64,000 nt of DNA from Paraconiothyrium sp. Pb-2020 (Eukaryota; Ascomycota; Dothideomycetes; Pleosporales; Didymosphaeriaceae), in NCBI GenBank assembly GCA_022419385.1, contig JAJUBI010000003.1, forward strand, positions 2,356,001-2,420,000, read 5' to 3'. A program made the position numbers and the translations under genes. This document shows positions 1 to 11,786 of the stretch, in pieces (position 1 is the first letter of the stretch; the number at the start of each line of letters is the position of its first letter). The notes under the pieces were generated by a model. It was given only the letters and a program-made list of their open reading frames with translations. It was not told where the DNA came from and ran no database searches.

Positions 1-1313
1 TTCGGTCCGGCTATATGAAGGAACATGGGTTCATCGCTCTCGGCGCCAGTCTGCTGCTCCATGAATCCCGAGCCACGACCTTTGATCTGAACTTTGCACC
101 CTGTTTCTTGCTGAATGTACTTGACATTGTCGCCGCCGCGACCAACCACTTGCGCGCGTAGGTTGAAGCCGCTGATAGGCTCCAGGTCGACAGGAAGCTT
201 CTCTTCGGGCCATTTGCGCTGCAACTGTTAGCGCCGATCATAGTCTACGCAAGATAACATACCCTCCCGAATTCGTCGCGCTCGAACTGCTCTGGCTCGC
301 GGCGACGGAACCTACGTTGATCAACCAAATCGGGCAGTTCCTGGTTCATCAAATCTTGAATCTGCTGCACGGCCGCTTCAAGACCTTCTTTGGAGGTGCT
401 GGTAACGCGCAGATACAGTGGGGGGTTCTGGAGTATGTCAGGTACAAATCGCAAATGCCCTACTCCATACCTACAGCAGCAGTAGCCATGGCTTTGTCGG
501 GATAGTATTCGCCTCGCGTTGTGACATCTTATGCACGTATAAGCAGGTTTTCTAAAGGGTTAAATCAAGCAATGTTCGGGAAGAGCGTACCGGCGCCTGT
601 CTCGTCTTTGATCTAGATGTCACAGTAGAGGTCAGCAACTGCAGTATGTGTGGGGCGGCTAGATGTCTGTAAGCTCTGAAAATGCTCAACAATGGGCTCC
701 CGCTCCGGCTGATGGTAGGCTAGCGTTTCAGCCAGCTAGAAACACAAGACAGCCGGAGACGGGGATAGAAGGGAAGAGCCCTGGGACAATCAGTGTGAGA
801 CGCAAAAGCTAATTACCCTTTTCTGCACAGCTCCTTTGGTCAGTGTGTATCGATTCTTCAGGTCATTGATTTCTATGTCCTTGATATAGTCCCCATCTTG
901 CTGGAAGATCTCGCCGGAGTTGTTTTTTTCCGCATGGGCAGCCGGCGACCTGACGACCGGAGGACTAGGCGCCTGCGATAATGTTAGTGAGCGTCTGTCT
1001 CAGGAGTCTGTCGAGCACGTACGGCGCGAATCGGAGGCACGTCGACATGCTGAATGCCCTTCTTCGCTTGAATCTGCGCGTTGATCCTGGCGGCCGCGGC
1101 CGCCGCCTTCGCTGCAGCATCCTCCGCCTTCGCTTTTCTGGCCTCAGCAGCTGCGGGGCTGTCTGTGCCTTCGCGCGCAACAGGGCTGCGCGTGCGACGC
1201 GAGTCCGGCTCCCTGCTCGAGGGCGACCGCGAGCGGCGATCAAACCGCGAACGCGGCGGGCGATCGGACTCGGTCCTGTCGAAGCGCGAGCGTGGACGAG
1301 GGCTATCGGACAT
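1..1313 (-). CDS. KHDC4/BLOM7-like KH-domain RNA-binding protein (partial, C-terminus off window)
   Basis: Five introns were resolved. Exons on the minus strand are 1313-1023, 972-817, 612-591 (only 22 nt), 527-475, 427-263 and 218 to the edge; all joins keep the frame, giving about 302 residues before the window ends. The N-terminus (residues 1-60) is Arg/Ser-rich (SRFDRTES, RSRFDRRSRSPSS), as in splicing-linked proteins. A first KH-like segment (about 130-210) contains EINDLKNRYTLTKG and TTRGEYYP. A second (about 240-300) contains FNLRAQVVGRGGDNVKYIQ with the GxxG-type loop, then GRGSGF. This two-part layout matches human KHDC4/BLOM7, an RNA-binding protein linked to pre-mRNA splicing; the function here is inferred from family. 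The start is the first Met of the SR-like region. It is divergent from ILV6, with 246 bp between the start codons. Confidence 0.85.
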
Positions 1314-1559
1314 GGTTGCGGCGTCTTCAGTTGCGCGAAGCAAGATGGTGTTGAAGTAGACAAGGCTGCGTGCGCGAAGGTCGCAGAGCCGAATGTTCGC
1401 CAAGCTGGTCCGTGCGAATCCCTGCCGGAGCGAAAGTCGGCGCTGGATCGACAAAGCTCAGAATTCTGGAGCGTATCTAGTCACCGCCCACGGACAGTCA
1501 TCGACACTCCCACTTCTTCCCGCAGCTCAATTGCACTCGCTGTGGCCGTCGCCTTCACA
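1314..1559. promoter_or_regulatory. Bidirectional promoter region, KH protein / ILV6
   Basis: These 246 bp separate the start codons of two divergent genes, so both promoters and both 5' leaders must lie here or overlap the neighbour. Toward ILV6 the plus strand becomes pyrimidine-rich (cactcccacttcttcccgca), a common fungal promoter character. No convincing TATA box was seen. Confidence 0.5.
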
Positions 1560-2592
1560 ATGGCTTCTCGGCGAGCCGTTCTGGCACTCCCTCGCCTGCT
1601 CAACCAGCAGTGCGCAACCGTCATTCGCCAAAGTCGAGCATCGAGCTCGTCGTCTACGCAAGCCCTGGCCTATAAAGCATTGCACCGTCGCATTGCGCCG
1701 CTCCCTACCGAAGACCGCCCGGCATGGTCTGCCCAGGCCGCTGTCAGCAGCATCCTCTACGAGACGCCGCTCCCCTCGCAGGCACCTCCGAAGCGTCATA
1801 TCCTGAACTGCTTGGTGCAGAACGAGCCCGGTGTGCTATCCCGCGTGTCCGGAATTCTAGCTGCCCGTGGCTTCAACATTGACAGCTTGGTGGTCTGCAA
1901 CACTGAGGTGGACGACCTCTCTCGCATGACTATTGTGCTGCAAGGTCAGGATGGTGTGGTGGAGCAGGCCCGCCGCCAGCTTGAGGACCTCGTCCCGGTG
2001 TGGGCCGTTCTCGACTACACTCAGTCTCCCCTCGTGCAGCGAGAACTGCTTCTCGCCAAGGTCTCCATTTTGGGCCCGGAGTACTTTGAGGAGCTCCTTG
2101 CTCATCACCGTGAGATGGCTCACATGCCTGAGATCGAGGAGGGTGTCCCACTAGAGGAGCTGTCCGAAGAGGAGCGCGAAGCAATCGCCACTGCAGCAGC
2201 TCGTGAGACATTGAAGAAGGACTACCATCCCGGCAATCTGCCCATTAGTCAAGCGCTCAGACAGAAACATGAGCATCTCAAGGACATCACTTTCCTAACT
2301 CATCAATTCGGCGGCAAAGTGCTAGACATCAGCACTAACAACTGCATTGTCGAAGTGTCGGCCAAGTCGTACAGAATCGATGCCTTTATGAAGCTCATCG
2401 CTCCCTTCGGCATTCTCGAGTCCGCAAGGACAGGTAAGACAACCGACTAATGATAAATCTTCTCTCCGGCACATGGCTAACGACCCTTCAGGTCTCATGG
2501 CACTACCGCGTTCTCCACTGCACGGGCCCAACGAGGTTGAGGAGAAGGACGCACAGGACATTGTCGACACGAGCACCCTTCCCCCAGGTTGA
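1560..2592 (+). CDS. ILV6: Acetolactate synthase regulatory (small) subunit, mitochondrial
   Basis: Exons 1560-2433 and 2492-2592 encode 324 residues. The intron has GTAAGA, a GCTAAC branch site and a CTTCAG acceptor. The protein is the regulatory subunit that activates the catalytic acetolactate synthase and passes valine feedback to it, the first committed step of valine/leucine/isoleucine synthesis in mitochondria. Residues 1-35 are Arg/Ser/Ala-rich with few acidic residues, like a mitochondrial presequence. An ACT domain (about 79-153) reads RHILNCLVQNEPGVLSRVSG, then GFNIDSLVV. A second conserved region follows (RELLLAKVSILG; HQFGGKVLDIS), with FGILESARTG spanning the splice and the C-terminus ending in TLPPG. 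The start MASRRAV was chosen because frame-open sequence farther upstream (to 981) overlaps the antisense KH gene and has no family similarity. Confidence 0.95.
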
Positions 2593-3910
2593 GCTTTTTG
2601 ACCGATTGGAAGAGCCGTTGCGGACCCAGACCATGGAGGCGTTCATGCACAGTGTATATAATAGTTGGCGTACTCGCGAAGGGACTGGATTGGCTGGCTG
2701 AATCAAGCTTATCTCTGCCGTTTGGCAAGACCTGAAAAACCTTGCACCGACTGCACTGCCACACAGTATGTACGGGAAGTGATTGCAAAGGGCCGCGACG
2801 TGCAGCTCTGGTGCTTTTGCAGGCCTTGAATTGTGGAACCAGATGGCCGTGTACGCTTCGGGTACATGAGCGCGTGGCCCCACGCCGCACATTTCGGCTT
2901 CGGGTCCAATGCCTGCAGCCTACAACGCCCACGCATATGCATATTGATCCTTCGCTCAACATGTGTATTCGCCGATCCGCAAGCTGAGGGAAACTTCGCG
3001 ATGCACCGCTGCCGGTGATGTGAGGTGTTGAGAGGACGTCGCATGCCCAATTGTGTGTCTGCAGACTGGAGCATCCAGCTGGCACATGCGAGTCACGGTT
3101 GACACGTACGTACTGTTTACACCACGAATCAAGGGGATACGGGTAGAAAGTTTCTGGCGGCGGCTTCTCATGCGGCTCTTCACGGCACGGCGAGGCAACG
3201 TCCATTGCGCAGGCCCCTCTCGTCGTCCGGATCGGGAAAGCAGAGTGCAATCTGAAGTCCACCTGGGCACCCGTCGTCGGCATCTCGTGGATGCATGTGC
3301 AAGCGAGGCGTGGGGATTGAGGTTTGCAGATTGCACCCGCACGCCCACACGCTAATCGGCCCATCTGCTGCGAGAGCAGCCCTGCTAGCTGTGGTTCCAA
3401 GGCTGCGCCGGCCGGGGTGTGCTGATTGGCATGCGTCGACGAGCGCACCCACTTGACGGACGGCGCGCCGCATGCGTACGTCGATGCGTCGCCGATTGCT
3501 GTCCTTCCCTGTCGCGCCCAACTGCCCATTGATATTTGATAGTGCCATTCCCTCTCGCGAGTCTTCGTTGTTGCGACAGTTGGAAACGTGCTCAACGTCA
3601 GCCTCGGCCGTTGCGTCATCGCTCCGTCTCGTAGCTTGCGGTCCACCGTTGCACTAGAGGTACTGGCCCCTCCCACTACTCACTCCAGTCGAACACTTCG
3701 GATACCCCCCCTGGCCCACCCTTCGTCACTTCGCGCTCCTTTGGTATGCGCTCTTCAGTTGCCGTGCGGCTGGCAATCAATTGACACTGTGAATGTTCTG
3801 ACGCCTCGTCTAGATAGCGATAACAACCTCTGTGTAACAGTGCACGGGGAGCGCTACGTCTACGCGCACAGTCGCTGTAAACATCACTTCTCTCCATCCC
3901 TCCGCAGGAC
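2593..3910. other. Intergenic region between ILV6 and the VTC-like gene
   Basis: About 1.3 kb with no gene that I can support. A 393-codon frame is open on the minus strand (3676-2495), but it overlaps ILV6 exon 2 and has no recognisable domain (see rejected items). The last 300 bp before 3911 are pyrimidine-rich and probably include the 5' leader of the next gene. Confidence 0.5.
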
Positions 3911-6826
3911 ATGAAATACGGCGATACGCTGCGCCAGCGGTCTACGCCAGAATGGGCTCACTGTAAGCATCCACGTCGCCCCTCACCATCTCTTTGACTT
4001 ACTGAACGCTGGCCGCTACAGACAACATTGACTACGACTACTTGAAAGACCTCATCAAACATCAGACGACATCTGGAACTAGCAAGGCCCTTTCGATCCC
4101 AGGCCAGGGCGACTCGAGCGAGAAAGCCTTCGGTGGCACCTTCTATCGCGACTTGAAGGCCCAGCATGATCGCGTCAACTTGTTCGTTCGAAGCAAGAGC
4201 GGAGAGATTGAGCGCAGGTTGAACCACATCCACAAGAGCCTGAAGCGCCTACAATCACGGCACACGCAGGGTGCCCAGCTCCCAGCAAGTCTAGTCGAGA
4301 AGTTTGCCAAGATTGACGCAGATGTCAGCAAGTAAGTACTTTGTGGACATTTTCGAGCGCCTGATGTTGGCGAGCAAAGCCAAAACTTGACACCAGGGTG
4401 GCAAGAGCTTGCCACGCCGGCATTCCAGACGTTGACTAGCAGCGGCCATAATCACTCCGTTACTGTTTCAAGCATTACTAACACCGATCAGGGCGGGCGA
4501 GGAAATCCGCGCTTTGTCACGGTTTCAAGTTGCTCAGCGAACTGGCTTTCGTAAGATGCTCAAAAAGTATAAGCGTTGGACAAAGGACGCCGAATTGGAA
4601 CGCCAATTCAAGAATGAAGTCACAAGTAGTCCAACCAGTTTCTATCAGCTGGACCTGGGATACCTCCTGGATCAATACATTGAAGTTCTTGGTGCTTTAC
4701 GCGCCCCTTTCGATGCCGTTGGCGCATTCGAGTCTCCAAATGGCGTGAAGCCTTCATCGCCTACGGTGCGGATCTCTCAAACCTGCCGGGATGGGAGTGA
4801 ACTTGATTTCGATCTTGCGTTGTCCTTGACGCCACTAGGTTCTCGCGGAACCAAAGCTACATATTGGATACATCCAGATCATATTGTTGAGGCTGAAGTT
4901 CTTCTGTTGCAACATCTGCGTCTCATCACAGCGTCTAGCCCACCTACGACTAGGGGTTCACCAGAAGCACCTTCCCTCCGTCGCAAATCCTCTACGGCTA
5001 CCGACGGGTTCTTAGGTAGCGAAGATGGCGTAGGTCTGTTAGTCCTTGACCACCCAGAATCATTCGCCATCAAACAGAACGCAAGCTCGCTTGGATCTGG
5101 CGAAGAGACGGCAGGCACTTTGCAGATAAAGGCTGCCGGTAATGCTCGTTGGACTTCTTCTGGCGACGCAGCGCTTGCGCTTGATTTTGAGAAGTCACCT
5201 GAAACTTTACTTACAGCCAAGCTAGACAGAAAGCATCTGCCGAGCTTCCTCGACATATCCATTCCCCGGGCAGAGCTGAATCTGCTGAACTCGCGGGGAA
5301 ATGCCTCTTCGCAGGCAGCTACTAATGCTGAAGCAAATGTTACTGCGGCTCGTCAATGGCTGGAGGGCCACGAAGCTGTTAGACCGATTGTAGGGATATG
5401 CTCCAAACGCACTAGGTTCATGGGCCTTCACAACAACGGCGCGGGAGGCATGTGGGCTACGCTGGACAGAGACATATTCATGAAAAGCTCGTTGCACAAT
5501 GATCTTGGCACTGAAAATTGGTTGTCAGCTGGTCGTGCGGGATCAATCAGCTTTCCTCATGCTGTCTTGGAAATACGGAAAGAAGGTGCGCACGCATCAG
5601 CACTGATACAGACGCTGGACCGAAGTCATTTAGTACGTGCTCAGCAACTCTTCCGTGAATCCACATTGACTTCCCACAGGTCGAGCGAGTTCGCGGGTTC
5701 TCTTTACAAGCGCAAGCAGTTTGGGCATGTTGCAGACCAACCGCTATGTCTGCACCGATCTGGGTAAGTCAGATGTTTCATTATCATGTCACTCAAATCT
5801 CGAGCTGTCCGGATGAGTTATTTCAATGGCAATGGCGTTGGCTGGCAGTAGCACTAATGTCGCTAGGCGCCGTTGTTCGACAAGGACATTCGCAAACTCC
5901 CTCCCTCAACAAATCGAGAACGTCGAAAAGCAAATAGCACAGCCGGGTCATCCCAGCTCTCGCCACCTGGAACATCAGGCGCATCCAGTGGGGGCCAGGC
6001 AAGTCCTTCGGCCCTGTGGAATGATACATCGGCCACTTCCGCGCCCGAATTTGTGGAAGAAGCTCCGCCGTTGCGAGCGTTCCGAAAAAAGAGGAAGCCG
6101 TCTATAGTTCCAGAACGGCCGGAGCCGGAACAGCAGCGCTATTGGAACGAGTACGATAACCCTGAAGACGAAGACGAAGGCTACTACATCTACGTCGATC
6201 CCGACGCTGAGATTAGGTTCCCGGGACAAGAGCTATTCGAAGAACTTGCGAGAAAGACACGCAGGCTATTTGGAATCAAGGAAGAAGCGGCAGAAGAGTC
6301 TTCATTATCATCAGCAGAAAGCAGCGACGACGAAGATTTCCCAATGACTCCACCAAACGGCTACGGCACATTCGCTTCCTCCAAAGCCGTGCCACGCCGC
6401 CAAGGGTACTTCAGCGGCCTGTTGCACAGGTTGCGCGACCCGCAATACGATGTCGAAGCTCTCCTCAGCCAGCGACGCGAGACGGCTCGTGAACATCGCA
6501 GTCTACTTCGCGAACTCAACATGCGCCGGCACAAGGCCGAAACGACGAAACTGTATTTTTACACCACATGCTTGGCAATGGCGATCGTTATTGACGCACT
6601 ACTCGGCACAATGGTGATGACAAGCCGCAAGAAGGAGGTCGGCGTAGTTGACTTCGTGGTATTATCTGGAACGATCGTAAATCTCTTGTTGGGCGTCGTA
6701 GCCATCATCAGCATGCAGACGAGAGAAACTCAGGGTTGGTTGCATAAAGTAGTGGTGTATATGATCTTCGCGGCCAACGTCGTGGTGGACGTCCTGTTTC
6801 TCATATGGGTGTTCAGGAGCTTCTGA
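3911..6826 (+). CDS. Vtc5-like SPX / VTC-domain / membrane protein
   Basis: Exons 3911-3962, 4022-4331, 4492-5632, 5680-5763 and 5867-6826 encode 848 residues. The N-terminal SPX domain (MKYGDTLRQRSTPEWAHYNI; about 1-170), an inositol-pyrophosphate sensor, is followed by a VTC-type central domain (about 200-530, with ATYWIHPDHIVEAE and HLVERVRGFSL). Then come an acidic, low-complexity linker (EDEDEGYYIYVDPD) and three C-terminal membrane segments (LYFYTTCLAMAIVIDALL; VVLSGTIVNLLLGVVAIIS; VVVYMIFAANVVVDVLFL), as in VTC1. This architecture fits the vacuolar transporter chaperone complex, which makes polyphosphate at the vacuole. The central domain departs from Vtc4-type polymerase sequence, so a regulatory Vtc5-like role is likelier than catalysis. 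The length is close to yeast Vtc5, and the single MKYGD start is typical of SPX proteins. Confidence 0.85.
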
Positions 6827-7756
6827 TAGTCGTAGAAACTAGACTGGGTGGGTAATGGAGACGAGTCAGGGCCCTCATGGGAATGCTGGCATATGCCTAT
6901 GGGGCGTCCGGAAGCCGGCTCTTACTGTGGGGAGTGGCGGGCGATGCTGGGTCCCAATCGGTCGATGCGAGAGCACGTAGGGAGTTGATAATAAGACGGA
7001 ACGATTGTACATCCACAATGCACGACTCGAGCTATGAAGAACCAATGGATGCATTTATGGGGCAGGTATGCTGACTTATCCTGCATATGGGGAATTGCGA
7101 TGGAGTTGGCCATCCCGCACTGGGCGTGGGGGTGGCCCCAGGTGGGGCTCGGTGACGAACGATCGTGATTGAGCCTGGTGAGGCTCTGCGGAACAGTGGA
7201 CCTGACAGACCGTCATTGCGCGACACTGAACATCAACGCCGTGGCGACTCAAGGGGCAAAGGAAACAGGTCGGACAGAGATGGGAACACTGTCAAGTGGC
7301 TCCTCGCTGCAAGTCGGCTGTGGCTGTTCCAATCTCGGGGTTGGTATTCTGCCGAGGGCTTCCGCCCCAGCACGGCGCAAGCCCGCGTCGCGTCTTTCGT
7401 CATTCACACCTCTCGACCTCTGCAAGCCCACAATTCTCCTCCACCTCCCTGTTTGCACGCCGACACTAACCGGAAAATTTTGCCTACTCTTGCTCGCTGC
7501 TCGTCATGCTGTCTTGAGCACCATCTCAGGTGAGCCGCCGCCTGCATCCAGTTCTTCCGGCGACCAAAGGGAGCTAATACCGTGGGCTTGTGAAAGCGGC
7601 CTGGCGCCTGAATTTACAGTACAGTCATTGTTAACTATCTTTGTTTTACCAACGTGCATCTCAAGTGCTGAGTGCAGAAGAATCGAAGCGCGCGCTGAGA
7701 AAGGAAGGACGCATCCCGATTGATCTGGAAAAGAATCTGTAACAACTTGCAATAAT
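6827..7756. promoter_or_regulatory. GUT2 upstream region with a probable 5'-leader intron
   Basis: This is non-coding as far as I can tell. From about 7395 the plus strand is strongly CT-rich, typical of a fungal core promoter. A GTGAGC donor at 7530 and a TCAAG acceptor ending at 7665 could bound a 136-nt leader intron, since GUT2 begins only 91 nt farther on. The stretch 7666-7742 reads as an open frame (LSAEESKRALRKEGRIPIDL then EKNL and stop) ending 14 nt before the GUT2 ATG. I do not recognise it. Confidence 0.4.
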
Positions 7757-10104
7757 ATGGCGACGCGCGCACGCGGAAGTCGCATCCTCAGGCCGCTACT
7801 CTACACCACGGGCGCGGGTTTGGTCGGAGGAGCCGCGCTCTATTCAATTTATCGTCCTCGCGACATCCCAGGCCTTGAGGCTGCACAAGTCCCTCCTCCC
7901 ACCTATGGCGAGGGTGGCATTTTCCGTCCGCCTAACTTTCCACGTGCGAAGTCGAGGGACGAGCAGATCGCAGATCTGAAGCGAAGCGCTGGCGTGCTGT
8001 CCAGTGCTGCAGACAAGGTCAAGAAAAGCATTGGCTGGAGATCTGGTGGCACAGGTGCTGGCGATGCAGCTGAGGAGAAGAGCGAAGAGGAGCCGTACGA
8101 TCTATTGGTCATCGGTGGTGGTGCGACCGGCACTGGTATCGCCCTCGATGCTGCTACACGAGGATTGAAGGTCGCGCTTGTGGAGAGAGACGACTTTAGC
8201 AGTGGAACGAGCAGCAAAAGTACCAAGCTTGTGCACGGTGGTGTACGATATTTAGAAAAGGCTGTTTGGAATTTGGATTACAACCAGTAAGTAGGACACA
8301 ACCCTCAGCATGCAACTGCGCTAAGCGCAGCTCTACAGGTACAAGCTCGTTGTCGAAGCGCTCCGCGAACGTCGCTATTTCTTGGATACCGCACCGCATC
8401 TCTCGCAATGGCTCCCAATTATGATTCCTATTCAGAAGTGGTGGCAGGCACCCTACTTCTGGGCGGGTACAAAGTTCTACGACTTTCTGGCTGGCTCGGA
8501 GAACATTGAGAGCTCGTACTTTTTGACCAAGAGCAAGGCCCTCGACGCGTTCCCTATGCTGAAGAAGGAGGACCTATTCGGCGCTTTGGTCTACTACGGT
8601 AGGTGCTCAGATCTGATCTAGTGAATTGGTGCTGATTTTGCAAGATGGTGCACACAACGACTCCCGTATGAACGTTTCTCTTGCCATGACCGCAGCGTTG
8701 TACGGTGCGACCGTCGTAAGCCACATGGAAGTCACCGGCCTGGAGAAGGACGCATCTGGAAAACTTAACGGGGCGCGTGTGAAGGACTGCATCACCGAGC
8801 TGAATGGCAAGAAGTCGGAGGAATTCACCATCAAAGCAAAGGGCATCATCAACGCTACGGGGCCTTTCACAGACTCAATTCGCAAGCTCGATGAACCGAC
8901 CGTTGACGAAATCGTTGCACCAAGCTCCGGTGTGCACGTTATCCTCCCCGGTTACTTCAGCCCAGCAAACATGGGACTAATTGACCCATCTACGTCCGAC
9001 GGCAGGGTCATCTTCTTCCTTCCTTGGCAAGGCAATACCATCGCAGGTACGACTGATTCGGCTACCTCAGTCACTACAGACCCGGTAGCTGGTGAGGACG
9101 AAATCGACTGGATCCTCAAAGAGATCCGCCGCTACCTGCAACCTGATATCGCCGTACGCCGAGGCGACGTCCTTGCCGCATGGTCCGGTATCCGTCCCCT
9201 CGTACGCGACCCCAAAGCCGGCAAGACGGAAGGTCTCGTCCGCAACCACCTGGTCACTACATCTCCCTCTGGTCTGCTGACCTGCGCCGGTGGTAAATGG
9301 ACCACGTATCGCGAAATGGCCGAGGAGACTGTCAACGAAGCGATCAAGGAGTTTGGTCTCACTGCTAAGCCCCTCGCAAGCGCTCCCCGTGTGAGTGGAA
9401 CCGAAGTCCTCGACGAGGCTCCCCTGGATGGCACTTGCCAAACACACCGCGTTCGTTTGATTGGCGCCCACGGCTACTCCAAAACTCTCTTCATCAATCT
9501 TGTACAGCACTACGGTATCGAAACCGAAATTGCCAAATACCTATGCACTGCATACGGTGATCGCGCATGGAGCGTCGCAGCACTATCCGCCCCAACCGAG
9601 CAGCGCTTCCCCGTCCGCGGCAAGCGAATTTCAGAGTTGTACCCGTACATTGACGGCGAGGTACGGTACTGCGTACGCCACGAGTACGCACAAACGGCTA
9701 CGGACGTAATTGCCAGACGTATGCGCCTTGCCTTCTTGAACGCACAGGCTGCACTTGAGGCTCTACCTGCGGTCATTGACCTCATGGCTGAGGAGCTCAA
9801 GTGGGACTCCAGGCGGAAGGAGACGGAGTGGAAGAACTCGGTTGCGTACCTCGGAAGTATGGGTCTGCCGAAGGGCAAGCTTACTTTGACAAGGAAGGAC
9901 GTGGAGAGTGGGCGCGTGGGCAAGTACGCTGATGAGGAGTATCATTTGTACGCGAGGCACGGTAAGAATAGTCCCTCCATTTTCTTGTGGCAACGGTTTG
10001 CTAATGGTGGTACAGACAAGCCTGATGAGCCCCTCCCTTCGGACTCCAGGTACCCGCCTGGGCACAATCCCGTCATTTCGGAAGACTCAAAGGCGAATAA
10101 ATAG
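7757..10104 (+). CDS. GUT2: Mitochondrial FAD-dependent glycerol-3-phosphate dehydrogenase
   Basis: Exons 7757-8286, 8339-8598, 8645-9961 and 10016-10104 encode about 731 residues. The enzyme oxidises sn-glycerol-3-phosphate to dihydroxyacetone phosphate at the outer face of the inner mitochondrial membrane and passes electrons to ubiquinone, in glycerol catabolism and the G3P shuttle. An Arg-rich N-terminus and a hydrophobic anchor (LLYTTGAGLVGGAALYSIY, about 14-32) precede the FAD-binding motif VIGGGATGTGIALDAATRG (about 118-136). Family signatures follow: SSKSTKLVHGGVRYLEKAV, FFLPWQGNTIAGTTD, GIRPLVRDP, and the C-terminal domain ending YHLYARH. The last intron (9962-10015, 54 nt) contains no stop and is a multiple of three, so its retention would add 18 residues before DKPDEPLPSD. 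The N-terminal Met was chosen as the first before the anchor. Confidence 0.95.
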
Positions 10105-11786
10105 GTTCCCTTTTTCTCCGTCCAGACCGTCCGCTGGTGTAGCGTTCCCTCGCATCTATCTACCTACTCGTCATCTAATAATCTTACCCGCCTCCTGTCT
10201 GAACACCTTGTATATAGTCAAATTATCCCTACACTATCACATTCAGAATTCATCAACATGCATCATTCTCATTTTGCAGTCGTCTCCGCGGCTGCACGCC
10301 TTGGGTATCGCGGACCCAGTTACGATTAGCCACCCATCCATAGCGGAGCGAAAAGTATCGTGAAAGCATACAACAACGGGCATCTCAACCAATCTACGTC
10401 ACCTTTCATCGTCGAACTGAAGCTTCATAACCGCGGACTCAGCAGCGAACTCTTCGCACTGATCCTGCCATACTCATGTGCGTTAAGCGCAGCTTGCCTT
10501 AGCTGGACGACATCTAGCGGTGACTTCATTCTCATACTTACTTATGAAAGCCCGTAAGGCGGTTTCAGCAGAACGTGCAGATAGTATCGGTGCGACTTTC
10601 CGGAAATTCTCTTGGATATCCTGGTTGCTGTGGTTTTCACTTGCTTGAGCAGCCCGGGGACGCTCACCATCGCCACAGTCTGGTAATCATTGGCTGATGT
10701 TGATATTCAGAGGAAAGATATGCTAACACATAGCCATCGACAGAATTGCGGTCCCAACCAGCACCACCCGTCCCGTTCAGTGGATACCTCTTGGTGGCGG
10801 CCCGTCTGAAAGCTCCAGAAGCTTCAACTCAACTGTGTTTGGCATCCTAAGTGCGACGAAACGAATGGGCCCCGGCCCCCTCGCAGCAAACATCTTCAAT
10901 GACTCTAGCCTTGCATTATCTGAATTCGGCGTGGCGATCGGACTGTCGTGAACAAGGAGCCCTTTGCCAAGTGGCCAGGACACGACAGACTGGGCAGTTT
11001 AGGTTCGATCACGCTCAGTACCAGCTGCATCAGCACTGTGGTTCCAATCAGCTCGATTCCGAAGGAAGAAGGTTTGTTGCCTACCGCCGAAGTATGACAA
11101 TCAAGCTCTGACTCGGCTCGGGTCTCTGTGCGAGTTAGCCAATCTAGTAAAATTAAGCGCCCCATGTTTCATCGTGGACTGGTCTACAGCCGTACTAATG
11201 CATCGCTCAAAAGTAGGTAGACCATATCGAACTTTACGTGTCCGACTTGTGCGTCTTTGATCATGACTAGACTGGTTGGAATTGCAGTTCGCGACGAATT
11301 CGAAGTCACGTTGAGTGCGTCCCGAAAGAGGAAACTGTAAGCACCGCTGAGGTGTTAGAAACAGTCCGACATGGGCCCCCGATAGGGGAATTCCAACCAC
11401 TGGCGCTAATCGCACCAGTGGAGGGAATCTTACGATGCGTCTACATATCCACAAGACTTGACGACTGTAGCCTCGTCGGCGGCAGCACGGTGCAAATTTG
11501 CAGCTCTGGGGATGAATGTGGGGTCCCGCATCTCTCCTCATCGGGGTCGACAAATCAACATCCCCGTGGAGCCCCGCTAGCGGCTTGCCTACCTGATGCA
11601 GAACGCGGGCCCACGAAATGGGTCATGACAGCGATGATAGGTGACTGTTATAAGGGGGGGTCCTGATCTTTTTTTTTTTCTCTTCCAGTCTGCCCGCATC
11701 TGTGCCTTCTCCAACTTCCTTGTACAGTTTCGGGTGGTTGAGCTCTTTAGTCGGAAGGCATTTGGGAAAGGTTCGAAAGACTGGAT
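10105..11786. other. Intergenic region between GUT2 and the MFS transporter
   Basis: About 1.7 kb with no gene that I can support. Open frames here are short, overlap in several frames and show no domains. A long T tract followed by a CT-rich stretch (about 11668-11700) lies some 100 bp before the transporter start and probably belongs to its promoter. Confidence 0.5.

Noticed and set aside
981..1559. In-frame N-terminal extension of ILV6
   Set aside because: It runs antisense to KH-gene exon 1 and lacks family similarity; the presequence-like start at 1560 explains the protein fully.
2495..3676. 393-codon frame on the minus strand
   Set aside because: It overlaps ILV6 exon 2 antisense, has no recognisable domain, an odd composition rich in Cys, Arg and His, and competing frames on the other strand. 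The GC-rich background makes such a chance frame possible.
11003..11020. ggttcgatcacg as a possible tRNA T-arm/B box
   Set aside because: No acceptor stem or A box could be placed at the right distance.
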